From Streptomyces tanashiensis (GTDB lineage Bacteria > Actinomycetota > Actinomycetes > Streptomycetales > Streptomycetaceae): DNA of 64,000 nt. The notes under the pieces are model-generated. The model was not told the origin of the DNA, ran no database searches, and worked only from the letters and a program-made list of their open reading frames with translations. Positions 24,460-32,859 of this stretch are shown here, one piece after another. The position numbers were made by a program, and so were the translations under genes. Location of the stretch: the NCBI RefSeq assembly GCF_014648895.1, contig NZ_BMRZ01000002.1:1101130-1165129 (forward strand). The letters run 5' to 3'. Each line of letters opens with the position of its first letter. The stretch's first letter is position 1.

Positions 24460-24468
24460 GCCTGGCGG

Positions 24469-24491
24469 GGCCCGGCCCTCACGGCCGGGCC
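24469..24491 (+). terminator. Hairpin after the dienelactone hydrolase gene
   Basis: GGCCCGGCC and GGCCGGGCC flank a 5-bp loop 9 bp after the stop codon. Confidence 0.65.
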
Positions 24492-24647
24492 GGGTCAACC
24501 GATCGGTGGACCCCGGGGTCGGCCGACCCGCCGTCCGGGAGGGGCCGGGCGGCGGACCGGGGCGCGGCGGGCGCGGGCGGAGGATCGGGGCAGGGCGCGG
24601 ACCCCCGGCGGGGCCGTCCGCGCGGTCGCCGCACCGAGGAGTCCGTC

Positions 24648-25826
24648 ATGCCGAAGTTCCGCCGTTCGTCCCGTGCCGCCCGGGTGCTCGTGCCCGGCGC
24701 GGTGGCCGTGGTCCTGCTCGCGGGCTGCGCCCAGGGCTCCGGAGGAACGGCCGCCGCCACCGGTGCGACGCCACCCGCCGCGACGTCCCCCACGGCCGGA
24801 CCGCCCACCCCCGGCTCCCCCGTCACCGTGACGCCGGACCCGAAGGGCACGGTCGCGCCGGGCACGCTGCTCGTCACGGACTTCGGCTCCGACACGGTCA
24901 CCTTCGTCGACCCGACGCGGGGCGCCACCGGCTCCGTGAAGGTCGGCACCGCGCCGTACGGTCTGGTCGTCGACGCGGACGGAAGGGCCTGGGTGGCGAC
25001 CGCCGAGGGCGTGGCCGTGGTGGACACGGCGAGCCGCGAGCGCCTCGCGCTGATTCCGTACCGGACGGACACGGGGCCGGTGACCACGGGCGAGTACCGC
25101 GGCGGCGGCATGGGCATCGCGCTCGCCCCGGACGGACAGCGGGTGTACGTGGGGGTCAACGTGCCCGGCGGGAACGGCACCCTGGAGGTCGTCGACACGG
25201 CGGCCCTGAGGGTCACGGACGTCGTCCCGGTCGGCCGGCGGCCGTTCGACGTGGACGTGTCGCGGGACGGAGCGGAGGTGTACGTGACGAACCACGACTC
25301 CTTCGACGTCACGGCCGTGGCGGCGGGGACGCTGGAGCCGCGCCGGATCGAGGTCGCCCCGTACGGCACGGAGGGCGGTCTCGGTTCCTGGCTCAAGCCG
25401 CACTACACGGCCGTGCGGCCCTCGGACGGGAAGCTGCTGCTGCCCTTCGAGGGCGAGCGGCTCGCGGTGGTCGACCCGGGGACGGGCCGGACGACGATCG
25501 AGCGGATGACCGCGAACACCCATCAGCACGGCACGACCGTGACCGCCGACGGAACACTGCTGACGGTGGGCACCGGGCCGATCGACCCGGACGCGGACGA
25601 GGGGCCCTCCCTGACCGTGCGTACGCCGGGCGGGGCCGAGCGGGTCTACCCGCTGGAGGGGCCGCACGAGAACGTGGCCGTGTCCGGGGACGGCCGCACC
25701 GCCTATGTGACGGGCGGCTTCACCCGGGACGGGTACTGGGACGGTCTGAGCGTCGTCGACCTCGCGACGGGCGACACCCACCGGCTCGCGGCGGGGTCGC
25801 GGCCCCTGGGCGTCGCCGTCCTCTGA
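24648..25826 (+). CDS. YncE-like beta-propeller lipoprotein
   Basis: 392 residues. A lipoprotein signal peptide ends at LLAGC (Cys27), followed by a Thr/Pro/Ala-rich linker to residue ~60. The rest consists of YVTN-type propeller blades: LLVTDFGSDTVTFVDPTRGATGSVKVGTAPYGLVVDADGRAWV, GMGIALAPDGQRVYVGVN, RRPFDVDVSRDGAEVYVTNHDSFDVTAV, ENVAVSGDGRTAYVTGG, LSVVDLATGDTHRLAAGSRPLGVAVL. The protein would be anchored outside the membrane; such propellers bind ligands or partner proteins, and no enzyme activity is implied. The start has a clear GAGGAG box. Confidence 0.85.
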   Translation: MPKFRRSSRAARVLVPGAVAVVLLAGCAQGSGGTAAATGATPPAATSPTAGPPTPGSPVTVTPDPKGTVAPGTLLVTDFGSDTVTFVDPTRGATGSVKVGTAPYGLVVDADGRAWVATAEGVAVVDTASRERLALIPYRTDTGPVTTGEYRGGGMGIALAPDGQRVYVGVNVPGGNGTLEVVDTAALRVTDVVPVGRRPFDVDVSRDGAEVYVTNHDSFDVTAVAAGTLEPRRIEVAPYGTEGGLGSWLKPHYTAVRPSDGKLLLPFEGERLAVVDPGTGRTTIERMTANTHQHGTTVTADGTLLTVGTGPIDPDADEGPSLTVRTPGGAERVYPLEGPHENVAVSGDGRTAYVTGGFTRDGYWDGLSVVDLATGDTHRLAAGSRPLGVAVL

Positions 25827-25832
25827 CCGGGT

Positions 25833-26141
25833 TCAGGGCCGCTCGACCCGGAAGTCGCCTGCGGCCGGGTAGGGCTCGGCCAGGATGTCGCCCGAGGAGC
25901 CGAGTCGCGCCCGGAGGTGGAGGGTTGCCCCGGGCACCACGTCCACGAGGAGCTCACGCCGGATGCCGAGGCTCAGCCGGGCGTCCGTGATGTGGGGGGA
26001 GACCAGGTCGGCCCTGCCCGGCACGGGGAGGGCCGCGAGGACCTCGCAGGTGACGAGGTCCCACTGGTCGAGCCGCGGGTGGGCGGCCCGGGCGAGGAGC
26101 CGCAGGGTGAGTGCGGTGAGGTTCTCGACGGCCTGGACCAC
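25833..26141 (-). CDS. Small protein of unknown function, last gene of the M6/ATP-grasp operon
   Basis: 102 residues from a GTG that lies 4 bp after the ATP-grasp stop. An N-terminal helix (VENLTALTLRLLARAAHPRLDQWDLVTCEVLAAL) precedes a beta-rich part (ADLVSPHITDARLSLGIRRELLVDVVPGATLHLRARLGSSG). No signal peptide, no Cys pair, no Lys at all. I do not recognise it. Its position at the end of a tightly coupled operon suggests it is a substrate, carrier or partner of the enzymes encoded upstream, but that is inference only. Confidence 0.7.
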   Translation of the reverse strand: MVQAVENLTALTLRLLARAAHPRLDQWDLVTCEVLAALPVPGRADLVSPHITDARLSLGIRRELLVDVVPGATLHLRARLGSSGDILAEPYPAAGDFRVERP

Positions 26142-26145
26142 GTGC

Positions 26146-27081
26146 TCACACCCCCGGCGGAGCCGTGGCCAGGGCCGGAGCCGGGGCGCGGCGGCCGTCG
26201 AGGTACGCGACGAGCGCCGAGGAGATGGGCAGGCCGGTGTGCGCCTCGTAGTAGCTGTAGGCCGGCATGGGGTTGACCTCGAAGCACACCCACGCGCCGT
26301 CGGGCGTGCGGCGCAGGTCGATGCCCGCGAGCGGCAGGCCGAGCGCGGCAGCGAGCTCCGCGCAGCGCCGGGCGATGTCCGGGGGGAGGTCGAGCGGGGC
26401 CAGCCGGGCGGGCCGTCCGTCCTGGTCGGCGTAGCGGTAGTCGATCGCGTCGCTGTCGACGGCGGCGGCGTAGGTGTCCGCGCCGACGACGTGGACGCGG
26501 ACGTCCTGGCCCGGCACGTAGGCCTGGAACTGCGTGGGGAGTCCGCGGACGAGAGCGAGCCGGCCCTCGTCGGCCGCGGTGAACTCCCTGACGATGGAGC
26601 GGATGCCGCTCGCCGACTTGTAGACGATCCGGCCGTGCCGGGCGCGGAACGCGAGGATCTCCTCGGGGTCGTCGCTGACCAGGGTCTCGGGTACGGCGAA
26701 GCCGGAGCGCGCGACGAGCTGGGACTGGTACGGCTTGGAGGAGTTGGACTCCATGGCGCGGGGCCGGCTGACCACGACGGCCGGGGTCGTGTCGAGCCAG
26801 CCGACGAACCACTCCTGGAACGCCGCCGCCCGCGCCCGCGCGGCCGGGTCCCCGTCCTCGGGCGGCTCCAGCGGGCGCGCGTACACGGCCGACACGTCGC
26901 CGAGCGGGACCCGCATCCCCTCGACGGTCAGCCGGGCGTCCAGCGCGTCTGTTCCGACGACGAGGTCGTACCGGGCGGTGCGGGCCTGGTCGATCACCAG
27001 GTGCCGCAGGTCGGCGTCGCGTGCGGCGCTGATCGCCCGGGCGAGGGGCGAGTCGTCCGGACGGCCGAAGAACAGGATCAC
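26146..27081 (-). CDS. RimK-like ATP-grasp ligase
   Basis: 311 residues with a full ATP-grasp: an N-terminal pre-ATP-grasp domain (VILFFGRPDDSPLARAI, then DVSAVYARPLEPP), ATP-binding lysines at about K116 (NSSKPYQSQLVARSGFAVPETLVS) and K155 (RIVYKSASGIRSIV), the QAYVPGQDVRVHVVG strand and the metal-binding FEVNPMPAYSYYE (E268, N270). The closest architecture is the family that makes amide or ester bonds on peptides (RimK, MvdC/MvdD graspetide ligases). The GTG overlaps the upstream stop as GTGA. It is the third gene of a four-gene operon with an M6 protease. Confidence 0.87.
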   Translation of the reverse strand: MILFFGRPDDSPLARAISAARDADLRHLVIDQARTARYDLVVGTDALDARLTVEGMRVPLGDVSAVYARPLEPPEDGDPAARARAAAFQEWFVGWLDTTPAVVVSRPRAMESNSSKPYQSQLVARSGFAVPETLVSDDPEEILAFRARHGRIVYKSASGIRSIVREFTAADEGRLALVRGLPTQFQAYVPGQDVRVHVVGADTYAAAVDSDAIDYRYADQDGRPARLAPLDLPPDIARRCAELAAALGLPLAGIDLRRTPDGAWVCFEVNPMPAYSYYEAHTGLPISSALVAYLDGRRAPAPALATAPPGV

Positions 27082-27914
27082 CCGAGCCTCCTCGTGGGCC
27101 GTTCGGCGACGGCCAGCAGGAAGGCGGCGGTGGCCTCGACGTGCCGCGGATCGTCCAGGCGCGGGCACAGGAGCACGTCCGACACGACGGCGCCGGTCGC
27201 GCGGGGCGCGAACCGGAGCTCGAAGTGCCGGGTGCCGAGCGCGTCGGCGAGGCGGAGGCAGCGCTCGCCGTGGTCGCCGGCACGCGGACCGATCACCCGG
27301 TCCCCCGCGACGAGCAGGGTGTCGCGGTACGCCGCGGGCGCCGCCGGCAGCACGTCGACCGGGACCGGCGATCCGGGGCCGCCCGGCCAGGCGAGGCGCG
27401 GCACGTGGCGTTCCCCGGGGGCGGGCGGGCCCACCAGTCCCCCGCGGGTCGCCCCGCCCCGCCGGGCCACCGGAAGGCCGCACCGTTCGGCGTGGACGAG
27501 GGCCGTCGTCGGGGAGAGGGTCCCGTGGGCCGTTCCGTACGCGCTGATCACGCCGGTCACCCGGGGCGCGAGGGACAGCAGCCAGCTGGCGACCAGGGCC
27601 TGTCGCTCGCTGTGCGTGTACAGGGCGTCCTTGGCGCGGGGGCCGTTCACGGCGCCGTCGCCGAGCGACAGGCCCGGCAGCCGGTTCAGCACCGCGCCGA
27701 CGGTCCCGTCGTCGAGCACCCGCCCGGTGGGCAGGGTGATCCGGGTCGACGCCTCACCCCGGCCGTTCACCCGGTGGCTCCACCGGGCGCGGGCGAGGTC
27801 GGCGGGCGTGAGGGTCAGGACGCCTCCGTGGCCGCCCCGGGCCGACAGCGCGCGGGCCACCGCCGCCGCGCCGCCGTCGCCGGGTGGGGCCAGGAGCAGG
27901 AGGGCTCCGCTCAT
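27078..27914 (-). CDS. Degenerate ATP-grasp-like protein
   Basis: 278 residues. By eye it follows the plan of the next gene: N-terminal LLLLAPPGDGGAAAVARAL, a TVGAVLNRLPGLSLGDG segment like the AVYARPLEPP turn, HSERQALVASWLLSLAPRV, then ALVHAERCGLPVARR in the place of the helix before the first ATP lysine, and near the end ERCLRLADALGTRHFELRF, which parallels RRCAELAAALGLPLAGIDL. The ATP lysines and the E-x-N-P metal site are not found, so it is probably a catalytically dead paralogue acting as a partner or substrate-binding subunit. It is coupled at both ends (ATGA upstream, GTGA downstream). Confidence 0.6.
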   Translation of the reverse strand: MSGALLLLAPPGDGGAAAVARALSARGGHGGVLTLTPADLARARWSHRVNGRGEASTRITLPTGRVLDDGTVGAVLNRLPGLSLGDGAVNGPRAKDALYTHSERQALVASWLLSLAPRVTGVISAYGTAHGTLSPTTALVHAERCGLPVARRGGATRGGLVGPPAPGERHVPRLAWPGGPGSPVPVDVLPAAPAAYRDTLLVAGDRVIGPRAGDHGERCLRLADALGTRHFELRFAPRATGAVVSDVLLCPRLDDPRHVEATAAFLLAVAERPTRRLG

Positions 27915-29653
27915 GGCCGAGGGAGGCAGTCGTAGGCCCGCTTGGCCTGCGCGTCGCCGGCCTCGACGGCTTCCCGCAGCGCCTCGGTGCCCGGTCCGTA
28001 CCGCGGTCCGCCTTCCAGATCGGGCCGGAGCTCGCTGCCGATGAAGGGCTCGGTGGTGTCGGCTCCGCCCATGTCCCGCTCCAGCGCGGCGAGCCGGGTC
28101 TGCAGGTCCAGGATGGCGGCGACCGTGGGATCGGCCTCCCCGCCGGCCGATCGTGACGTCACGGACGGAGGGTGGTCGAAGTCGTCCTTGATCTCCTTCC
28201 GCGGCGGCTTGCCGTCCCTCAGGTCCTTCCGGTCCTTGCCCTCCTTGAACGCTTCCTTGGTCTCCTTGGTCTCCTTGACCGGGTCCTTTCCGCAGGAGAC
28301 CCCGACGGAGGCGGTCATGGTGGCCGCCGACGGCGAGATCCGTGTGACGGAGACACAGGAACCGGCGCCCGCGAACGACGTCGAATCGGGTGAGCCGGCG
28401 GCGGTGAACGAGGTGTTGCCGCTGCTTCCGGGGTACGGATCGCCGTCGTCGCCGCGGTTCTGGTTCAGTTCGAGGTTGCGCCGGTTGTCGGCCTGCACCA
28501 GGCCGACCTTGTAGTGGTTCTCGTCCCGGTTGTTCGGCTGCGTCTCGTCGATGTGCCAGATCAGCAGCCCGTCTCCCGGCAGGGAGACGTCGTACCCGGT
28601 CCGCTGGCGGTTCTCGAGCAGGAAGTACTCGCTGCCGCCCTCACCGTCCTTCCACAGCCGGTGCACGGTCTGGCTGGTCTTGACGTCCGGGAAGGACTCG
28701 GTGCCGCTGGTGGTGACGATCTTGGTCGTGGCCCAGCCCTGGTTGACCTTGCACCAGGCGGACGGGTGCGTGGGGATGTCTCCGCCGCCGCCCCAGGACC
28801 CGGATCCCATCAGGCACCACGAACCGACGCCCTCGGAGCTGTCGTCCGTGTCGTACAGGTCGGGGAAGCCGAAGAGCAGGTGTCCGAGCTCGTGCGCGCA
28901 GACGCCGATCCTCGCCTCCTCCGAGATCGTCAGATAGCCGAAGACGTTGACGCCGTCGCTCTGGTGCACGGCGGGCAGCGTCGACTTGTGCGACCAGATG
29001 TGGGACGGCAGTCCGGTCCGGTCGGCGGCGGGTCCCGCGTGCACCACGATGAAGGCGTCGACGAAGCCGTTCCCGTCGTTGTCGAACGGTGCGAAGTTGA
29101 CGTTCGGGTCCACGGCCTCCACGGCGGACCGAGCCATCTCCGGTGACCGGAAGGGCCCGCTGGGCCTGGCGATGCCGAAGTTCCCGGCCGCGTAGAAGTC
29201 CATGGTCTCGGGCATGCGGAACGGGCCGTGGACCTCGCCGACGAGATCCACCAGGCCGTTCGTGACCTCGCGGTAGTACTCGCGCACGCTGCCGTGCGGC
29301 ATCGCGCCGAGCGAGAAGAACAGCGTGTCGAGGTCCGCCGTCGACTTCGTCATCGGCGCGTCCGCGAAATCGACCAGGACGACGACCGCTCTGATGGTGC
29401 CGCGCAGGGGTGCCCGGTCGGCCGCCGCCGCGCTGATGGTGGCGCGCGGGGTTCCCGGCGGAAACGCCTCCGGAGGGAAGATCGTTCCGTCGTCGAAGCC
29501 CAGCCGTGTGGGCGTGCTCGTGAAGCCGAGCAGGTTCGTGAGCTCGCCGGGCCCGTCGCGCAGCTGGTCGAGTTCGTCCAGCATGCGCCGGCGCAGTTCC
29601 GGGCTGGGGGCGACGGCGCAGAACGAGGACGAGGTGGCGACGTGTTCGGCCAT
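27911..29653 (-). CDS. M6 family metalloprotease without signal peptide
   Basis: 580 residues. The zinc motif HELGH (H254, E255, H258) with LLFGFPDLYDTDD is that of the M6 immune inhibitor A family; DNDGNGFVDAF (191-201) is a probable calcium loop. Unlike typical secreted M6 enzymes, neither the chosen start (GGGAGTCGTC before ATG) nor the in-frame upstream codons encode a signal peptide. After ~residue 455 comes a Lys/Glu-rich linker (KETKETKEAFKEGKDRKD), a short coiled coil (AAILDLQTRLAALERDM) and a C-terminal motif PFIGSELRPDLEGG. It heads an operon with two ATP-grasp-type proteins. Confidence 0.9.
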   Translation of the reverse strand: MAEHVATSSSFCAVAPSPELRRRMLDELDQLRDGPGELTNLLGFTSTPTRLGFDDGTIFPPEAFPPGTPRATISAAAADRAPLRGTIRAVVVLVDFADAPMTKSTADLDTLFFSLGAMPHGSVREYYREVTNGLVDLVGEVHGPFRMPETMDFYAAGNFGIARPSGPFRSPEMARSAVEAVDPNVNFAPFDNDGNGFVDAFIVVHAGPAADRTGLPSHIWSHKSTLPAVHQSDGVNVFGYLTISEEARIGVCAHELGHLLFGFPDLYDTDDSSEGVGSWCLMGSGSWGGGGDIPTHPSAWCKVNQGWATTKIVTTSGTESFPDVKTSQTVHRLWKDGEGGSEYFLLENRQRTGYDVSLPGDGLLIWHIDETQPNNRDENHYKVGLVQADNRRNLELNQNRGDDGDPYPGSSGNTSFTAAGSPDSTSFAGAGSCVSVTRISPSAATMTASVGVSCGKDPVKETKETKEAFKEGKDRKDLRDGKPPRKEIKDDFDHPPSVTSRSAGGEADPTVAAILDLQTRLAALERDMGGADTTEPFIGSELRPDLEGGPRYGPGTEALREAVEAGDAQAKRAYDCLPRP

Positions 29654-29780
29654 GACGACTCCCGAGAGTGATGAGGTGTCGCTTTCCGTAGTGACGGTAG
29701 CCGTCGCCTGTCCCGGCAGCGCGCTGAAGGAGCGAGCGATCGGCCGGCGGACCACGCCGAGGAGCGATCCTGCCGCAATG

Positions 29781-29810
29781 AGGATAGAAAGGGTGAACCA
29801 CGGACAGTCA
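29781..29810 (-). promoter_or_regulatory. Possible promoter of the M6/ATP-grasp operon
   Basis: On the minus strand TGACTG (29805-29810) and TATCCT (29781-29786) are 18 bp apart, about 130 bp before the protease start, in a stretch more AT-rich than its surroundings. Only the consensus supports it. Confidence 0.3.
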
Positions 29811-29862
29811 GCGAAAAATTGTCACATGGGCCTCCTGAGCCACACCTGATGGCTCCTTGCAC

Positions 29863-29888
29863 GCTCATACGGAAGGCTCATACGGAAG
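29863..29888. repeat. 13-bp tandem duplication before ndh
   Basis: GCTCATACGGAAG occurs twice head to tail. The second copy supplies the GGAAGGGCGG ribosome-binding region of the NADH dehydrogenase gene. Confidence 0.8.
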
Positions 29889-29898
29889 GGCGGACAGC

Positions 29899-31281
29899 GT
29901 GACGCGACCGAGGATCCTCGTGGTGGGCGCCGGCTTCGCCGGAGTGGGCTGCGTGCGGCGGCTCGAACGGCGTCTCGCCGAACGGGAGGCGCTGATCACG
30001 CTCCTCTCACCGTTCTCGTACCAGCTGTATCTCCCGCTGCTCCCCCAGGTGGCCGCCGGTGTGCTGACCCCGCAGTCGGTCGCGCTGTCGTTGCGGCGCA
30101 GCCAGCGGCACCGGACCCGGATCGTCCCGGGCGGTGTCGTCGGGATCGACACCGCGGCGAAGGTCTGCGTGGTGCGGACGATCTCCGGCGAGTACGTGAC
30201 GGAGCCGTACGACCATCTCGTCCTGGCGCCCGGCAGCGTGACCCGCAGCTTCGACATCCCGGGGCTCGCCGAGCACGCGCGCGGAATGAAGACGCTCGCC
30301 GAGGCCGTGTACATCCGGGACCACGTCATCGCCCAGCTGGACCTCGCGGACGCGAGCAACGACGACGAGGAGCGCGCCGCGCGGCTGCGGTTCGTCGTGG
30401 TCGGCGGCGGTTACGCGGGGACGGAGACGGCGGCGTGCCTCCAGCTGCTGACGCACAACGCGGTCAAGCGGTATCCCCGGCTCGACCCCGACCTCATCAA
30501 GTGGCATCTGGTGGACATCGCGCCGAAGCTCATGCCCGAGCTGGGCGACAAGCTGGGCGCCGCCGCCATGGACATCCTGACGAAGCGCGGCATCGAGGTC
30601 TCCCTCGGGGTGTCGGTGGCCTCGGTGGACGAGGAGGCGGTGACGCTCACGGACGGGCGGGTGCTGCCGAGCCGGACGCTCATCTGGACGGCCGGTGTGG
30701 CCGCGAGTCCGCTGATCGGCACGCTCGGCGCGGAGACCCTCCGCGGCCGGCTCGCCGTCTCGGCCGAGATGGACGTGCCCGGGCTGGACGGGGTGTGGGC
30801 GCTCGGCGACGCGGCGGCGGTCCCCGATCTCGCCAAGGGCGAGGAGGGGGCGATCTGCCCTCCGACCGCGCAGCACGCGATGCGGCAGGGCAAGGCCGTC
30901 GCCGACAACCTGGTCGCGACGCTGCGGGGCGAGGCGAGGCACCCGTACACGCACAAGGACCTGGGGCTCGTGGTGGACCTGGGCGGGATGGACGGCGTGT
31001 CGAAGCCGCTCGGCGTGGAGCTGCACGGGGCGGCCGCCCAGGCCGTGGCCCGGGGCTACCACTGGGCGGCGCTGCGGACCAATGTGGCCAAGACCCGGGT
31101 GATGACGAACTGGCTGCTCAACGCCGTCGCGGGCGACGACTACGTACGGACCGGGTTCCTGGCGTCGAAGGCGGGGACGCTCCGGGACTTCGAGTACACG
31201 GACGCGTATCTGACGCCGGAGCAGGTCCGCAAGCACACGGGATCGTTCCGCGGGGCGGTCGGGACGGGCGGCGGGAACTGA
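29899..31281 (+). CDS. Type II NADH:quinone dehydrogenase (NDH-2)
   Basis: 460 residues. Two Rossmann dinucleotide-binding motifs are visible: ILVVGAGFAGVGCVRRL near the N-terminus for FAD and FVVVGGGYAGTETAACL near residue 155-175 for NADH. The family segments SPFSYQLYLPLLPQVAAGVLTP, ALGDAAAVPD, PTAQHAMRQGKAVADNL and a hydrophobic C-terminal membrane-anchoring helix region are present. It would pass electrons from NADH to menaquinone without pumping protons. The GTG at 29899 follows GGAAGGGCGG. It is divergent from the M6/ATP-grasp operon. Confidence 0.88.
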   Translation: MTRPRILVVGAGFAGVGCVRRLERRLAEREALITLLSPFSYQLYLPLLPQVAAGVLTPQSVALSLRRSQRHRTRIVPGGVVGIDTAAKVCVVRTISGEYVTEPYDHLVLAPGSVTRSFDIPGLAEHARGMKTLAEAVYIRDHVIAQLDLADASNDDEERAARLRFVVVGGGYAGTETAACLQLLTHNAVKRYPRLDPDLIKWHLVDIAPKLMPELGDKLGAAAMDILTKRGIEVSLGVSVASVDEEAVTLTDGRVLPSRTLIWTAGVAASPLIGTLGAETLRGRLAVSAEMDVPGLDGVWALGDAAAVPDLAKGEEGAICPPTAQHAMRQGKAVADNLVATLRGEARHPYTHKDLGLVVDLGGMDGVSKPLGVELHGAAAQAVARGYHWAALRTNVAKTRVMTNWLLNAVAGDDYVRTGFLASKAGTLRDFEYTDAYLTPEQVRKHTGSFRGAVGTGGGN

Positions 31282-31292
31282 CGGTCGCGGCA

Positions 31293-31324
31293 CGCGGCGC
31301 CGGGGCTCGTGCTCCGGCGCCGCG
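31293..31324. terminator. Bidirectional hairpin between ndh and the L,D-transpeptidase gene
   Basis: Perfect 11-bp arms 31293-31303 and 31314-31324, between convergent genes. Confidence 0.65.
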
Positions 31325-31367
31325 CCCGTCCGTTCGTCCGTCCGCCGCGGGGCCCTCCGTGCGTGCG

Positions 31368-32177
31368 TCAGCGGGCGAGTCGCCGTACCGGACCCATGAC
31401 CACGACCGGTTCCGCGGCCGGGTCGAGGGCGCGCAGGAGTTGCCGCAGCGCCTCCCGTTCCAGGGCGATGCAGGCCTGGGTGGGACCCCCGTGGTCGACG
31501 TGGATCCAGACGCCGCCGCCCTTCTCCTCGCCGAGGGGGCGCTCCTTGTCCAGCGGAGTGCGGCCGGGCACCCGGTTGTAGTCGATGGCGATCACATGGT
31601 CGAAGGAGCCTTCGAGGGGTTCGCCGGCGAAGCCGGTGCCGCTGATGGCGAACTCCTCGTCCTCGTCGTACGGGAGCCGGGAGCCGGGGTCGGGCAACAG
31701 GCCGCCCGCGTCGCCGATGCCGAAGACCCCGATGGGGGTGCGCAGATCACCGGCGTTGTGGTCCTCGGTCCATCCTTCGAGGGCGTTGTGGGCGGGCCAC
31801 GGTCCGGCGGCCTCGGTCCAGCCCCCGGACGGGTCGCGCCGGTACAGGGTGGCGGTGGCCGTGTGGGAGTCGGCGGTGGCGCCGGTGACGACGAAGGCCT
31901 GGGTGGTGCCGTCGGGCACGAGGGCCTGGGTGAAGGGGCCGAGGCCGGGGATCCGGGGTGCGGGGACCGGGGCGGAGGCGAGGTCGTTGGCGGCCCTGCC
32001 GGGCGGGCCCGGGGCGGGACGGCCGTCGCCCGCGGCGGGCGAGGACGACGGGGTGGGTGCGGCGGGTGCGGGTGGGGTGGGGCTGGCGCAGCCGGTGAGC
32101 AGGCAGCCGGTGAGCGACAGGGTCGCGCACAGTGTGCCGGCGCTCAGCAGCGCGCGGGCGCCCTTGCGGACGGGCAT
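31368..32177 (-). CDS. L,D-transpeptidase (YkuD-type) lipoprotein
   Basis: 269 residues. The N-terminus is a lipoprotein signal with LTGC (two possible lipobox cysteines, LTGCLLTGC), followed by a Pro/Ala/Ser linker. The catalytic part reads TPIGVFGIGDAGG, FDHVIAIDYNR, and GVWIHVDHGGPTQACIAL, where His and Cys form the usual H-x(n)-G-x-x-x-x-C/ACI active site of YkuD proteins. It probably acts outside the membrane on peptidoglycan peptides, making 3-3 links or anchoring proteins. AGGAGG lies before the ATG at 32177. Confidence 0.82.
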   Translation of the reverse strand: MPVRKGARALLSAGTLCATLSLTGCLLTGCASPTPPAPAAPTPSSSPAAGDGRPAPGPPGRAANDLASAPVPAPRIPGLGPFTQALVPDGTTQAFVVTGATADSHTATATLYRRDPSGGWTEAAGPWPAHNALEGWTEDHNAGDLRTPIGVFGIGDAGGLLPDPGSRLPYDEDEEFAISGTGFAGEPLEGSFDHVIAIDYNRVPGRTPLDKERPLGEEKGGGVWIHVDHGGPTQACIALEREALRQLLRALDPAAEPVVVMGPVRRLAR

Positions 32178-32329
32178 GGGACGGCATCCTCCTGGCCGGG
32201 GGCAATGCAGCGATCCGTACCCGTTCGGCGGGCGGCACTGCCGCCGTGACCGCGCCCTCACCCGTACGGACGCGTCCGGTGGAGCGGAAAGAGGTTGACC
32301 GGGCGGGCGGGGCGCGCTTGTCTGCGGGG

Positions 32330-32770
32330 ATGAGTGATCTTCGTATCGAACGGGCGCGGACCGAGGAGCAGCTCGCCGACTGGCGGGCCGTGCACAACAC
32401 GATCATCCCGACGGCGGTGCTCTCCCCCGAGGACGTGCGGGAGCGTGCCGGCCGGAACCGGCTGGACGTCGCCTACCTCGGGGACGTGGCGGTGGGGTGT
32501 TCGACGGTGCGTCCGCCGGACGAGGAGACGCCGGCGGCGACCGTGATCGCGCGGACGCTGCCCGGGTACCGGGGGCGGGGCTTCGGGACCGCGCTGTACG
32601 AGCGGGGGCTCGCGCACGCGCGGACGCTGAGCGACGAGGGCGTGGAGACGGTGGTCCTCGCCTCGAACGAGGAGGGGCTGCGGTTCGCGCTGGCACGCGG
32701 TTTCGTGGAGGTCGAGCGGTACGTCCTGCCGGGTGACACGATTCCGTTCGTGGCGCTGCGTCTGGCCTGA
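32330..32770 (+). CDS. GNAT family N-acetyltransferase
   Basis: 146 residues. RIERARTEEQLADWRAVHNTIIP, LDVAYLGDVAVGCSTVRPP, the acetyl-CoA motif TLPGYRGRGFGTALYERGLAHAR (R-G-x-G-F/x-G/A) and ASNEEGLRFALARGFVEVERYV form one complete GNAT domain. Substrate unknown. The ATG at 32330 has GCGGGG directly upstream. It precedes the DapB-like gene by 89 bp. Confidence 0.87.
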   Translation: MSDLRIERARTEEQLADWRAVHNTIIPTAVLSPEDVRERAGRNRLDVAYLGDVAVGCSTVRPPDEETPAATVIARTLPGYRGRGFGTALYERGLAHARTLSDEGVETVVLASNEEGLRFALARGFVEVERYVLPGDTIPFVALRLA

Positions 32771-32791
32771 CGGGCCGCCCCGGACAGGATT

Positions 32792-32806
32792 CTGACGAAT
32801 CGTCAG
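32792..32806. promoter_or_regulatory. Palindrome before the DapB-like gene
   Basis: CTGACG-AAT-CGTCAG, a 15-bp dyad 53 bp before the ATG at 32860. It fits a TetR-type operator or a dyad in a catabolic promoter; no adjacent regulator gene exists, so the binder would act from elsewhere. Confidence 0.45.
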
Positions 32807-32859
32807 TTCTTGCTGTCACGGGTCTGGGAACCTTCGGGGCCCGGCGCTACCCTCCGCGC

